NCBI RefSeq assembly: GCF_035222485.1
Contig: NC_085923.1
Coordinates: 2,356,001 to 2,420,000, forward strand
Source of the DNA: Podospora pseudoanserina
Lineage: Eukaryota > Ascomycota > Sordariomycetes > Sordariales > Podosporaceae
Length of the DNA stretch: 64,000 nt
Reading direction: 5' to 3'
Both the position numbers and the translations under genes were made by a program. Positions 1 to 9,762 of this stretch are shown one piece after another. The notes beneath the pieces are model-generated. The model had not been told where the DNA came from and did not search any database. It worked only from the letters and a program-made list of their open reading frames with translations. Each line of letters opens with the position of its first letter. The stretch's first letter is position 1.

Positions 1-129
1 TGCAGTGAGGATGCCGCTGTCTTTCATCCATCTTGATAGTCATTCATATATTCCAACAACCCCCTTCCTTCTCATAATTATCAGAAGAGAAAACACCACC
101 ATCACCTCCAAAACACCGGTTACCAATGA

Positions 130-250
130 TTGCCGAGCAAGTCTTTTCGGTCAAGACGCGCTCTGATAGCACACCTCATCAAAGGCACATCATACCTCGT
201 CAAAAGCACAATATTGGAGCGTGTCTTGACCGGAAAGACTTGCTCGGCAA
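130..250. repeat. Long imperfect inverted repeat (hairpin)
   Basis: Two 34-bp arms, 130-163 and 217-250, are reverse complements with two mismatches; the outer ends read TTGCCGAGCAAG and its complement. The 53-bp loop contains a short imperfect direct repeat (acctcatcaaaggcaca / acctcgtcaaaagcaca). It lies about 95 bp beyond the stop codon of the ERG27-like gene. It could be a folded 3' element, a small MITE-like element or a hairpin RNA locus; no target duplication is evident. Confidence 0.8.
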
Positions 251-343
251 CCACCAAGAACCGGCTCATCATTACCATTACAAAGTAAATATCCAAGAAA
301 AATAACCCTCCCTCCCTCCCCTGCACCCATCACTCATCAACTA

Positions 344-1763
344 TCAAACCTTCCTCTCCCACTCCCCCCTCAACTCCTCCAACCTCTTCCACACCCCTCC
401 ACCCAACTCTTTGAATTCCACCAACCTCTCCTCTTTGACCATCTCCATCCCCCCCTTCCGTCCACTTAACAACCCCTTCTCCTTCAACTCTTCAACATCT
501 TCCACCCTCCCCTCCCACCCCCACCCATCCACCTCCGTCTTCCTGACATACACATTCCCCCACCGATCCGCCGCACTCCCCCACTTGACCCTCTCGGCCC
601 GCTCACTATCCAACGCCTCCTGCTCCTGCAGCGCCAGCCAAGCAGGCGCCATACTCCCGTTGTATCCCGTGATCGGATGCCACGGCGAACCCAGCCACCT
701 CACCAGATAAAGCACAACCTGATACCAAAAAAACATGAACGCGTTGAGCGGGAAAAGCGTCGTCTGGACGATGCCCGGATGCGCTAGGTACATCTTGGGT
801 GGCGTCTCGTCTTCCGCCACAGAAAAATATTGATCCACGTACGGTTTCGACGTCGGGAGGGACGACGTCAGCGCCAAAACGTCAGTCAGTCGTTTGGTCG
901 CCTCGTAGGCGGCGTCGGTTTTGAGGGCTTGAAAATCGTCCAGGGAAAAGGTGTCCCAGTCTGCGTCGATGCTGCTCTCCCAGATGATTCTTCCGGGGGG
1001 CAGGGCGGATGGCTTGGGGCGGGAGAGCAAGGGGACCAGTTTCTGCGCAAAGAGGTAGTGGCCAAAGACGTTTGCGCAAAAGACTTCTCCCATTGTCTCC
1101 TTGCTCCCCGGGACGGGGGCGATGGTTTGGCCCGAGTTGCCCCCCTTGAAGGTCGGCCATGTTGTTGCTGAGACGATGCCCTTGGTGAGGATGTTGTGGG
1201 CGACCTTTCCCCAGTTGAGACCGTACCAGCCGCCGATGCCGGCGTTGAAGATTATGGAGTCCAACCGGGGGATCTTGACGTCTTCCAGGGATTCAAAGTC
1301 GGGGGACGTGGAGGGGGAGGAGAGGGTGCCATGGAGGAGCTGGTCGGCGGCGGCGGTGATGGTGGGGAGGTTGCAGAGGTCGAGTTGGACCGAGAGGATG
1401 TGAATGCGGCGGGTGGCTTGGTGGGGGTCGTAGTTTTGGCCGGTGCGGGAGCGGAGGGCGGGGGAGGATTCGGCGAACTGTTGGGCGTGGGCGCGGAGGG
1501 CGGTGACGGTTTCTTGGGATTTTTTGGCCGAGCGGGTGGTGGGAATGAGGATGAGGTGGGAGGTCAGGGAGCGGGTGGAGAGGTAATCGTCGATGAGGCG
1601 TTGACAGATGCCGAAGCCGATGCCGCTGTTGGGGCAGATGTCAGGGGCCGCTGGGAGCTTAAACGTTCGAGATGGGATGGATTGAGACTTACCTGTTGGC
1701 ACCTGTCACCAGGACAAATAAGGTGTCCTTTTCAGGAGCTCGGTCCCAAGGTGGTGGTACCAT
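344..1763 (-). CDS. erg27: 3-keto-steroid reductase, ERG27 type
   Basis: Short-chain dehydrogenase expected to reduce the C-3 ketone during C-4 demethylation of sterols (ergosterol pathway, ER/lipid droplet). I place the start at 1763: exon 1 is 1763-1693, the intron 1692-1626 (67 bp) and exon 2 1625-344, giving 450 residues. The splice joins the Rossmann motif as TGANSGIGFG at about residues 19-28, which supports the model. Other visible motifs are NAGIGGW (cofactor-side loop) and YEATK (catalytic Tyr and Lys). A hydrophobic stretch, NAFMFFWYQVVLYLVRW, sits in the C-terminal half, as in membrane-associated members of this family. The C-terminal tail is charged. Family assignment is from motifs and overall layout; other SDRs remain possible. 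Confidence 0.8.
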
Positions 1764-2514
1764 GGTGTCGATTAAAGATGAACAGTGTTTGAAGCGTGGT
1801 CGAAGAAGTATCGGGGGGCCCGCTGAGCTATAAGAGCTGGTCGGGTTGCCTTTTTGGATCCGGTACAAGGTGGAGAGAATCCGGTATTTGGAGTGGGTTG
1901 GTGGCTGAAAACCACTGGTTCAGAATGATGTATTAATATTATGCCGCCGTGACAGCAAAGCTATGGCTTCTTTTTGCCTTGGTGATACGTCGTCAGGTCA
2001 GCAGTGGTGGTGGTGCAGTACACAACAAGTTCAGTTTGCTGGGCGAATCGGTGGAGCTGTTGATATCCAAACTGCCAAATTTCCCGGTGGATCGATCAGC
2101 AGCTGGAGCAAGGTAAGGCGGACATCATCAGTCTAACCCAGAGTGTTCTCTTTAGTTCGGACTTTTCAGCTTAGAGCACGGATCACTCGATGGATCAAGC
2201 AACCGAGCAACGTTCCCTGATCAAGACAGTCAAAGAGCTTTGAGACCGCCCGAGACCATCTGAGCAGACAGTCAGGTTTTGTCTGACCGGCCGCATTGAC
2301 AACTCCTCGAACAACTCCTTGACAATTACTCGACAATTCCTCGATAATCGGCATCTGGTGTAGCTGGACTTTTGTTGTCCCCGCTTTCCCATCACACCCT
2401 GTTACCTCAGCGGCACTACCCGTGCCATCCCCACTTTAACTTTGTGCCCCCAATCTAACAAGACTGAAGACTGATATCTGACATCTGACATCTTGACAAC
2501 AACATCCAATCGAC
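1764..2514. other. Divergent intergenic region
   Basis: Shared upstream region of the erg27-like gene (-) and the OB-fold gene (+). No coding sequence is convincing. Around 2290-2345 there is a run of related short units of the form gacaactcctcga / caattactcga, a degenerate tandem repeat. No clear TATA element was identified. Confidence 0.6.
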
Positions 2515-3645
2515 ATGATGCCGTCAAAAGTCCTGATCTTTACTGGCGCTCCCGAGAGTAGCACGCTTGATTGGGAATCCGGGCTGCTGTCAGCCTTTTC
2601 CGATCCGATTGCCCGGTTTGCAGGAATCGCAACAGACAGCCAACAGCCTCGTCCAGCAATCGAGGGTCACGCTGCCTGGAGATCGTTGACACTGGAGATG
2701 ACTGATATCCCACACGACCGCCAGAAGCAGGTCGCTCTTGACCCCTGCTACGATGAATCAGCAGACTTTCTTCCAGGGACGGGACCCGACTTCTTCACAA
2801 CAGTATATACTGCCTCTTTCGCATCGACCAGAAACGGAGAATCTCAATCTCAGTTTCAGTCTCGGGCCGAGTCCCAGAACCATGCGTTGTCACAGCTCTA
2901 CGAGCACTCAATAGCAATCCATCAGGAAATGCCCTCTTCCCACCTTGTCAATCACCACAGCCAAAGCGACCAGTCAGACTCTTGTATCAGCAACGAGACT
3001 ACCTCTTTTCTGTCTGATGGCCCCAGCCAACACGAGCCCGCGAGGGGGCCGTTGCCTTTTCGGGGAGATTCTCACCTCACCGACCTGAAAGATATCCCAC
3101 CAGCCTCGTGTCTTACCAAGATCATGCCGCAGACCGCGAGCGTCAACTTGATTGTAGGTATCATCTCGGTTGCCCGGCCTCGAGTTGTCAACACCCGATG
3201 GGGCTCAAAGCATCTGGTGGAGATTTTGGTTGGTGACGAGACCAGAGCTGGTTTCACCGTTACCTACTGGCTACCATCAGATGATGTTGAGAAAAGCTGC
3301 CTTGCCGGACTGCGGCCCGGAGACATTGTCCTAATGCAGAACATTGGGCTGAATGTGTTTCTGAAAAAGGTCTATGGGTCCAGTCTCCGCAAGGATCTCT
3401 CCAAGGTCCACCTTCTCTACCGCGTGAAACTCGACTCCCAAGAGAGCGGCGGCCACTACGCAGCATCGGATCTGGCGTCCACGACCAATCGGCATCCCCA
3501 GCTGGACAAGACACGCCAGGTTCGAGATTGGGTTCTGAACTTTGTCGGTGGTGGTGCCCGGCACCAGGGCAAGTCCAAGAACAAGCCGGCCAACCCCAAG
3601 CGTCGTTGGGAACGACCACCAGACGACGATACCCAGCTGCCTTAG
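2515..3645 (+). CDS. Predicted OB-fold nucleic-acid-binding protein
   Basis: Single-exon gene of 376 residues; a second in-frame ATG follows at once (2518). The first 200 residues are Ser/Gln/His-rich and probably disordered. Residues about 205-310 look like an OB fold: alternating hydrophobic strands starting near VNLIVGIISVARPRVV, then VEILVGDETRAGFTVTYWL, a helix-like linker, and LRPGDIVLMQNIGL, the strand-turn typical of RPA-like OB folds. The C-terminus is basic (NKPANPKRRWER). I infer single-strand DNA or RNA binding. It recalls OB proteins of the RPA/SHLD2 kind, but I cannot name an orthologue. It is divergently transcribed from the erg27-like gene. Confidence 0.65.
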   Translation: MMPSKVLIFTGAPESSTLDWESGLLSAFSDPIARFAGIATDSQQPRPAIEGHAAWRSLTLEMTDIPHDRQKQVALDPCYDESADFLPGTGPDFFTTVYTASFASTRNGESQSQFQSRAESQNHALSQLYEHSIAIHQEMPSSHLVNHHSQSDQSDSCISNETTSFLSDGPSQHEPARGPLPFRGDSHLTDLKDIPPASCLTKIMPQTASVNLIVGIISVARPRVVNTRWGSKHLVEILVGDETRAGFTVTYWLPSDDVEKSCLAGLRPGDIVLMQNIGLNVFLKKVYGSSLRKDLSKVHLLYRVKLDSQESGGHYAASDLASTTNRHPQLDKTRQVRDWVLNFVGGGARHQGKSKNKPANPKRRWERPPDDDTQLP

Positions 3646-4024
3646 GCTTCTACCCTGGAATACAGTAAGGTATTTCCTGTCTGTGCGGTGTTGTCATCGA
3701 AAGCTCTTGACGATATCGACGGCCGCCGGAGGTGGTTCCATTTGCTGGGCGCGCATACCCCTGTCAACGCCGGTCTTGGCGGCACGGTCCAGCTGCTGAG
3801 ACCCTCCCGTGGCTGTGAATGGATTCTTCGAACATGCTTTGCGTGGCCTCCGCGTCAGAGGGGAAATTACGACTACGCGGCTTTGGTCCACAGGGATTGG
3901 CTGCCGTTGACATATAACGATAGAAGCATTCGTGACGAAGCTCAATCGCCGCAAACAAACACAGCCAAGTCTTGACCACCTTAATCCCGCCTACAAGGTC
4001 TACCTTGGCAGAAAGCTTTCAAAA
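3646..4024. other. Intergenic region upstream of Zn2Cys6 gene
   Basis: About 380 bp between two genes on the same strand. Only short open frames are present, without family resemblance. It should hold the OB-fold gene's 3' end and the regulator's promoter. Confidence 0.5.
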
Positions 4025-5467
4025 ATGATGCGCAGACGCCACAAGAAATCACGCCGGGGATGTCTGGAGTGCAAGAAGCGGCATATCAAGGTGAGTTGTG
4101 CTCGGTCACTATACAGAAACATGTTCAACCGCCGACAACGGTTTGCAGTGCGATGAAACCCGGCCACGGTGCATCAACTGCACGACTGTGGAGAGGGAGT
4201 GCCAGTACTCGACCCCTGGATATCAATCACCTTCCGAGACCTCAGGGAGCCCCGCGCCGGTATCTCAACAGACGCCCTTCCCAGGCTCCGTCTCGACCCC
4301 TGCCTCGGTGGCGGCCTCGGACCACAGCATGCCCGCTCCGGCTCTCTCGCCGGAGGCACCGGCACCACCTATGCTGGACGTGCGAACTTTTCCTCACACT
4401 GGGGACATGAACGGCAAAGTCGACATCGTGCACATGCAGCTGTTTTATCACTACGTGACCAACCACTCGGTCATCTATCCGTTTGTCGATTACGATGGTG
4501 GACTGAAACGCATCATTATCGAAGTTGCCCTCCGAGAGCCGTTTCTTTTGCACTCGATCCTCGCAATGGCAAGCCGGCATCTGAGCATGACCGGAACCGG
4601 CAACACGGCCTACTACCACGACCTTGCCATTGAGCTTCAGACGCAAGCCTTGTCTCTATTCAACAGCTTCGATGTCGAGCATTTTGCCCAGTCGATCGAG
4701 CGACGAGTGCCCGTCTTCCTGTTCTCTGCGATCCTAGGCTTCCATGCCTTGTGCGACATGCTGGCGTACCAAGACGACACCTATCCCTCCAACCTGGCCA
4801 GGCTTACAGGATACTTTCGTCTCCATCGAGGCATTCTTTCCGTCATGGAAGGCCACTGGGAAGATCTCAAGAAGACGGAGCTTAGCATCCTCTTTGACCA
4901 CATCGTCCCTCGTTGGTATGAGATCAGTGATGATGACGGGGGCTCGGATTGCGACGACATCAAACAACGAGTTCGGGAATCCCCAAATCTGGATGACGGG
5001 CAGCGGGAGGCGTTTTTCAAGGTCCTCAAGTATCTCCAGTGGGTGTTTGATGCCACGCCCAACTATCGCAGCCGAGCTCATATGTTGTGCAGTTTTGCGT
5101 AAGTTGACTTCGCACGAATCGTGAGACAATGACTGACTTTAGCAGTGTGATGATTCCTAGACCCTTTGTCGACGCTGTCGAGGTAGGCAAGCCTGAAGCG
5201 CTGGCCATACTCGCCTACTTTTATGTCGCCCTGCATTTCTGTCGTGACATCTGGCTGATTGGAAACTCGGGCCAGTTTCTGTTGACGTCGGTCGCCACTC
5301 ACCTCAACCAGCTCGGCCCAGAGTGGTCGGCCTGGTTGGAGAAGCCATGTCAAATGCTGCGGGAGTCTTTGGAGGAGGACAAACTCAACACCCGGTCCTC
5401 TGCCACCAGCATCGCCTCGGCTTCACCCCTGCCAACCTGGAGCCATTCAGGACTCGACGATCCATGA
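4025..5467 (+). CDS. Zn2Cys6 fungal-specific transcription factor
   Basis: Three exons, 4025-4090, 4149-5098 and 5143-5467, give 446 residues. The first intron (58 bp, gtgagt..gcag) splits the zinc cluster; joining yields CLECKKRHIKCDE..RCINCTTVERECQY, with all six cysteines in the usual C-x2-C-x6-C..C-x2-C-x6-C spacing at residues about 11-38. The second intron is short (44 bp) with a CTGAC branch site. After a Pro/Ser-rich linker, residues from about 100 onward (MQLFYHYVTNHSVIYPF, LLHSILAMASRHLSM) match the regulatory domain of sterol-uptake-control/Fungal_trans_2-type regulators. Targets are unknown. Its closeness to an ergosterol gene is suggestive, but two other open questions (orthology, expression) prevent a claim. 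Confidence 0.85.
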
Positions 5468-5576
5468 GTGGCTACACAGTGCCCTATGTCACATGATTTC
5501 TCTGGGCAAACTGGACCATCTCAGCCTGAGACCAGTCGGTCACCCACCGCTCCACCACAACCTCAACGACCAGCGT

Positions 5577-5607
5577 TGTGTGTGTGTGTGTGTGTGCGTG
5601 TGTGTGT
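5577..5607 (+). repeat. (TG)n microsatellite in 5' leader
   Basis: A run of TG dinucleotides, interrupted once by CG near 5597, ending ten bases before the ATG of the acetyltransferase gene at 5617. Confidence 0.9.
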
Positions 5608-5616
5608 ACCGCCGCA

Positions 5617-6494
5617 ATGGGTCACGATATCGTCATCTCCCGGCCCTCCGAGGCTGATGCCGGGCGCATCGCAGAAATCCACATCTCCGCCATGGGTTCG
5701 AACCCACTCCTGCATGCACAGTTTCCCACGCCAGAAGGTCTCCAGGCGCTTCGCCGCTTTCTCGAGGCCGAGACGCTTGACGAGATTCGCGACGCAGTGT
5801 CTGGTGTTTTGGTCTCGCGGGATGGCCCAGATGGACCGGTGACTGGGTTCGTGAAATGGACCTCCCCATCCCATCCCCAGGATGTCAAGCTTGAAAGGGG
5901 CGATATTGTTCACCTGGAGGGATGCTGCCGTCGGTTTTTGGATGAATACGCTTCGCTCGCCGAGCAAGCCAAGGAGAGATCGGTGCGAGATGAGCCGCCT
6001 TGCTACCGTAAGTGTGCTCCCACCAGCTTATCCCGTGCTGGCGTTGCTTGGCGGCGCGGGTGTATCCTAGACAGATATGCAAAGTCTGGGGAAGTTGCAA
6101 TGCCGTCATCAATATCTGGCTCCGAGAATCTCCGAGGGGAGCCTTGTTTACGTCCGTTTTCATGATAATCGTCACCCGGGCCGGGCCGCCTCCTCCGATG
6201 TTTTCAGGCAAAGCTAATCGACTGTATGGGTTAGGATTGAGTTTTGTCTGTGCGGATCCTGAATATCAGGGTAGAGGGATAGGTACGCAGTTGACTCGGA
6301 AGGTGTTGGAGCTGGCCGAGGAGGACAACCTGGCGGTCTACCTGGAGAGCACCGATGTGGCTGTCTCTATTTATCAACGACTTGGATTCCGTGCTATTGA
6401 CAGTTTCGAAATGCAAATTCCGGGCCGACAAGAGACAGAGAGGGTGGTTTACAAGGAGGTGTGCATGATATGGTACCCTTCTGGCCAAAGATAG
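5617..6494 (+). CDS. GNAT-family N-acetyltransferase
   Basis: Two exons, 5617-6007 and 6235-6494, give 216 residues. The intron is long for this window (227 bp, gtaagt..gttag), and the join gives CYRLSFVCADPEYQGRGIG, restoring the beta4 strand and the acetyl-CoA pyrophosphate loop Q-G-R-G-I-G. Downstream, VYLESTDVAVSIYQRLGFRAI is the characteristic GNAT C-terminal strand-helix. The N-terminus (IVISRPSEADAGRIAEIH) is the usual first strand and helix. Many Ascomycetes carry dozens of such genes, and the substrate cannot be read from sequence. The start follows a TG microsatellite. Confidence 0.8.
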
Positions 6495-9400
6495 CAATTC
6501 CCGGTCGACTAACACACAATGAATCGGTCCTTTCCCAATGTCAATCATACATTACAGTCGATAGTAGCAAAAATATTATCCGGCCTCGGATTGGCCAATT
6601 TCAGAAAGCGTTGAACAAAAAGAAGATTCCAACTGATACATTTACACTAGATCCGGATCAAGGCAACGGTTGCTGGCTGCTGGCTGCTAACTAACCCCTC
6701 CTCCCCCACACACACACACACACTTTGATGACGGGCTTCATCCTGGGAAAACAACCCCAGATTTCCACCCTCGACACGTGCTTTTGGGACTCCAACAACA
6801 AGTTCTCCAATATAGGGTCTGTTCCTTCAACAAAAGAGAAACAAGGTTCCACCCGACACATGTGTCGCACGACAGTAGAGGATCAGGACGGGTTATATGT
6901 TCTGCATCACTTGACCTCTTTTGAGCTTCAGCCTTGGGGTAGAACAAGACCTCCTGTTCAACCCCAGAATTAGAACCCCCGCGGCCCTGCCGTGTGCGTG
7001 TAACCGCACAAAGCAGCCGGGGGGGGGACCCTGTGGATGTCTCCTCTCCGCATTGCGGGGTGGGGGGGGGGGGCAGGATGGATGGATGGATGGATGGAGG
7101 GGTTCAGCGGAATGATGATGATGAGTGGGAAGGGAAGGGTGGCACATGGCATATCGAATGCTCGTCAATTTTCTTTCACACCACATCGGATTGTTGTTCA
7201 TCCAATTGTTTTTTAGAGATTCCGGCAGGCAACATGGCGGTGTCAAAGTTTTTGGAGGGGGTTGTGACATGATGTTCTGTGGGGGAAGACTGATGATGAT
7301 GATGATGATGATAGAGACGGGACTGACAGCAAATGTTTGACGAACAGAACTACGCAGACAACAAATGGAACACCACAACGAAAAAGAGTCGGATGGTAAC
7401 ACCAGCCTCGTCAAATCAGCAATAATCGGCAGAGGGCCATGCCATCCAAGAAATCCCCAAGCGTTTGCCAAGTTGGTTTCATGACCGCCTTTTCCGATTC
7501 AAAACTGGTGTGGTGTCGGTGTCGTGTGTGTCGTGCATTTGGCTGCGACAGCAGCATAAGTCGGCATTTTTATTTTGTTTTTGTCTTTCTGGAGGAGAGA
7601 GCGAGTGACTGACTCGAACCATTACGTTACAAGTATTCCCAAACGGGCGGACAGCAGCAGGGGGCCCCGCAGCTACATGCGGAAGACATTCCAGGTTCCG
7701 GCGCCGGGCAGTCATCAGGCCCGGCTCTTTTTCGATCTGGGCTTACCGTTGGCCGCCCCACAGCGGGCTGCAGCGAGTGTTTTTCCCCAGGGGTACGTAC
7801 ACACGCGACCGTTATCGCCGGCTTACAATTATGTTTCTCGCAATTGAATCTCGGAGAGGGGCCCTGTGATAAGGCTGTTTGTTTCGTTTCGCTATCGCTT
7901 GGACATGCATATCATCAAACAGCCAGAGAACACAAGCACAAGCGAGCACAGAAACGGGAATAGATGGGTGATGGACACACCTACACTATCACCCTACCTA
8001 CCTACCTATCTACCACCTATTACAGGCGGCATCTACCTATCTCACGGGAAGTCCAGTCTTCAAAGGAGGGGGTGGGTGCTCTTCCCGTCGTACGCTGTAG
8101 TGTAGGTGTTAGTGAATGACGTTTCCATCACCAAGAACCGCCGCAGCGGATCCTGGTCCACAGAGGTCCATCGCTAATTCCGCCTTGATCGTCTCCGAAT
8201 GTCTGGGCACCAGTTCTGACAGTCCACTTTCTGCGTTTCGTTACCTCACACATTCTGGGACATCTCGAGCTTCCATCTTGCTGCTGTCTGAGCCATTCCT
8301 TATTACCCATTGGCCTGGCTCCAGAACAGACCGCCCGTTCGTTGTTCCTTACATTCTCCATCAGTGGGGAAGACTCCAACGTCACAAGCAGCCACCACCA
8401 CCACCATCACTACTATCACCACCAGCTCGGGAAAAACAAACAGCAACAATCAACAACAATAACAACAACAACAACAACGAGAAAACCACAACGTTTTATT
8501 AATTACGACGTTCAAACTGGGACCCCTGCCCACATCACTTTCAAAACGGATTCCCACGCGTGTGTGTACGTTTGAACCATTCTTCGACGACTACGCAAAT
8601 GACGCAGATAAGCCTGGCTTATCTCGCCCTAGTCTCGATCATCACCTAGATCCTCCCCTTACCCCCCCCTTTTCTTATCCTTATCCCCCACATCAATTTG
8701 AAGACAACACCACATCTCTGATATTCCTGCCTCATCTACAGGGCTAGGTGGCCGTGCTTTCTTTCTTTATCTTTCCCGAGACATCATCATTCACCACCGC
8801 ATACATACGGACGGAAGTACTACTACACCACCAACCACCCCCATACCGAGGTGAACGTCGTCTAGGGACGGACGGGAACACGGAAAACCTTGGAATCGAC
8901 TGGCGAGAGATAAGCTCACATATTCAACGGCTTTTTTCTTACATCGGGACGACTATTTTCGGTCATCAACACGCCCCCTCTGTGTTTACGGTACGCCCCT
9001 GTGTTGTGTCATCAACAGCAGTGGCAACAGCTCAACCAACCCACCCAAGTGCTTCTTTCTTGATAGAGAGATAGGGAAACTTTCCGAGTACCTATAGCCC
9101 CCCTGCGATAACTGTGCCAAAACCGAGCAGCAGGCAAGGCAAGGCAACCTTATCTACAAAGGCCCTGTTGTTCATTACACATCTCTTATCAGTTATCGAC
9201 TTCGGCCCAACCACCAACCAGCAACACCTTTTACCAGCCTGCCTCTTTGAGAAACTGCTGACATAACGGTTTTCCTCGTTGGGGTGTGTGTGATTCCATC
9301 TCGTGACGACCACAGGCGCGGACCCTGTTCTCTCTCTCTCTCTCTCGGCTTAAGGAATTCGGTCAAAGCTCGATCGATCTGTTTGGTTCTCCACGCGGGG

Positions 9401-9762
9401 TGGTGACATACCGTCTGATCATCCTTTTCTGGGCTGAAGGATTTGAGGATAGGAAAGTGGAGTTGTGAGTAGTGTGGTCTTTTCTCTGGGCCGCCGTCAT
9501 TGACTGGATATTCCGCGGGGGAAAGTACTGTCTTCTTGTCCATCCATCTCTCTGAGAGGCTGACAGCGGAAGGAGAGGTCATTTTCGTGCATATTCCAAC
9601 CAGACACGGCTTGCGATACCACCACCCCCTCCCGTCCGTCTTTTTTCCTCGGAACTGTTGGAACACGCAGTTTTTGATTTTGGGGGCTGCCCGGACTTAT
9701 TTTTTTTTTTTTTGAACATTCGGGAGTTCCCGAACATAGACGTCCCTTTTTAACAAGCAGCC
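6495..9762. other. Long gene-free upstream region
   Basis: 3.3 kb with no convincing gene. It holds simple repeats: (CA)n at 6706-6723, G-runs near 7018-7070, a GGAT/GATG repeat at about 7077-7098, (GAT)n near 7293-7311, CAC/CAA-rich stretches at 8393-8480 and (CT)n near 9331-9346. From about 8.1 kb to 9.76 kb the + strand is pyrimidine-rich, as in long fungal promoters and 5' leaders. WGATAR motifs recur between 7.87 and 9.2 kb. Such long upstream regions are typical of major regulators, here the TamA-like gene. Confidence 0.6.
8606..8624. promoter_or_regulatory. Palindromic pair of GATA sites
   Basis: AGATAAGCCTGGCTTATCT: two head-to-head AGATAAG motifs separated by 5 bp. GATA factors of the AreA/NIT2 type bind closely spaced WGATAR pairs. 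More copies lie nearby: TGATAAG near 7867, CTTATCC near 8672, AGATAAG near 8908, CTTATCT near 9148 and CTTATCAG near 9186. Position is about 1.15 kb upstream of the TamA/DAL81-like start codon. Confidence 0.6.

Noticed and set aside
7600-7640. B-box-like GGTTCGAGTC on the minus strand
   Set aside because: No acceptor or anticodon stem can be built around it; chance match.
8342-8575. Open frames encoding poly-His, poly-Asn and poly-Thr near 8.4 kb
   Set aside because: Explained by CAC/CAA/ACA microsatellite-like DNA in a long upstream region.
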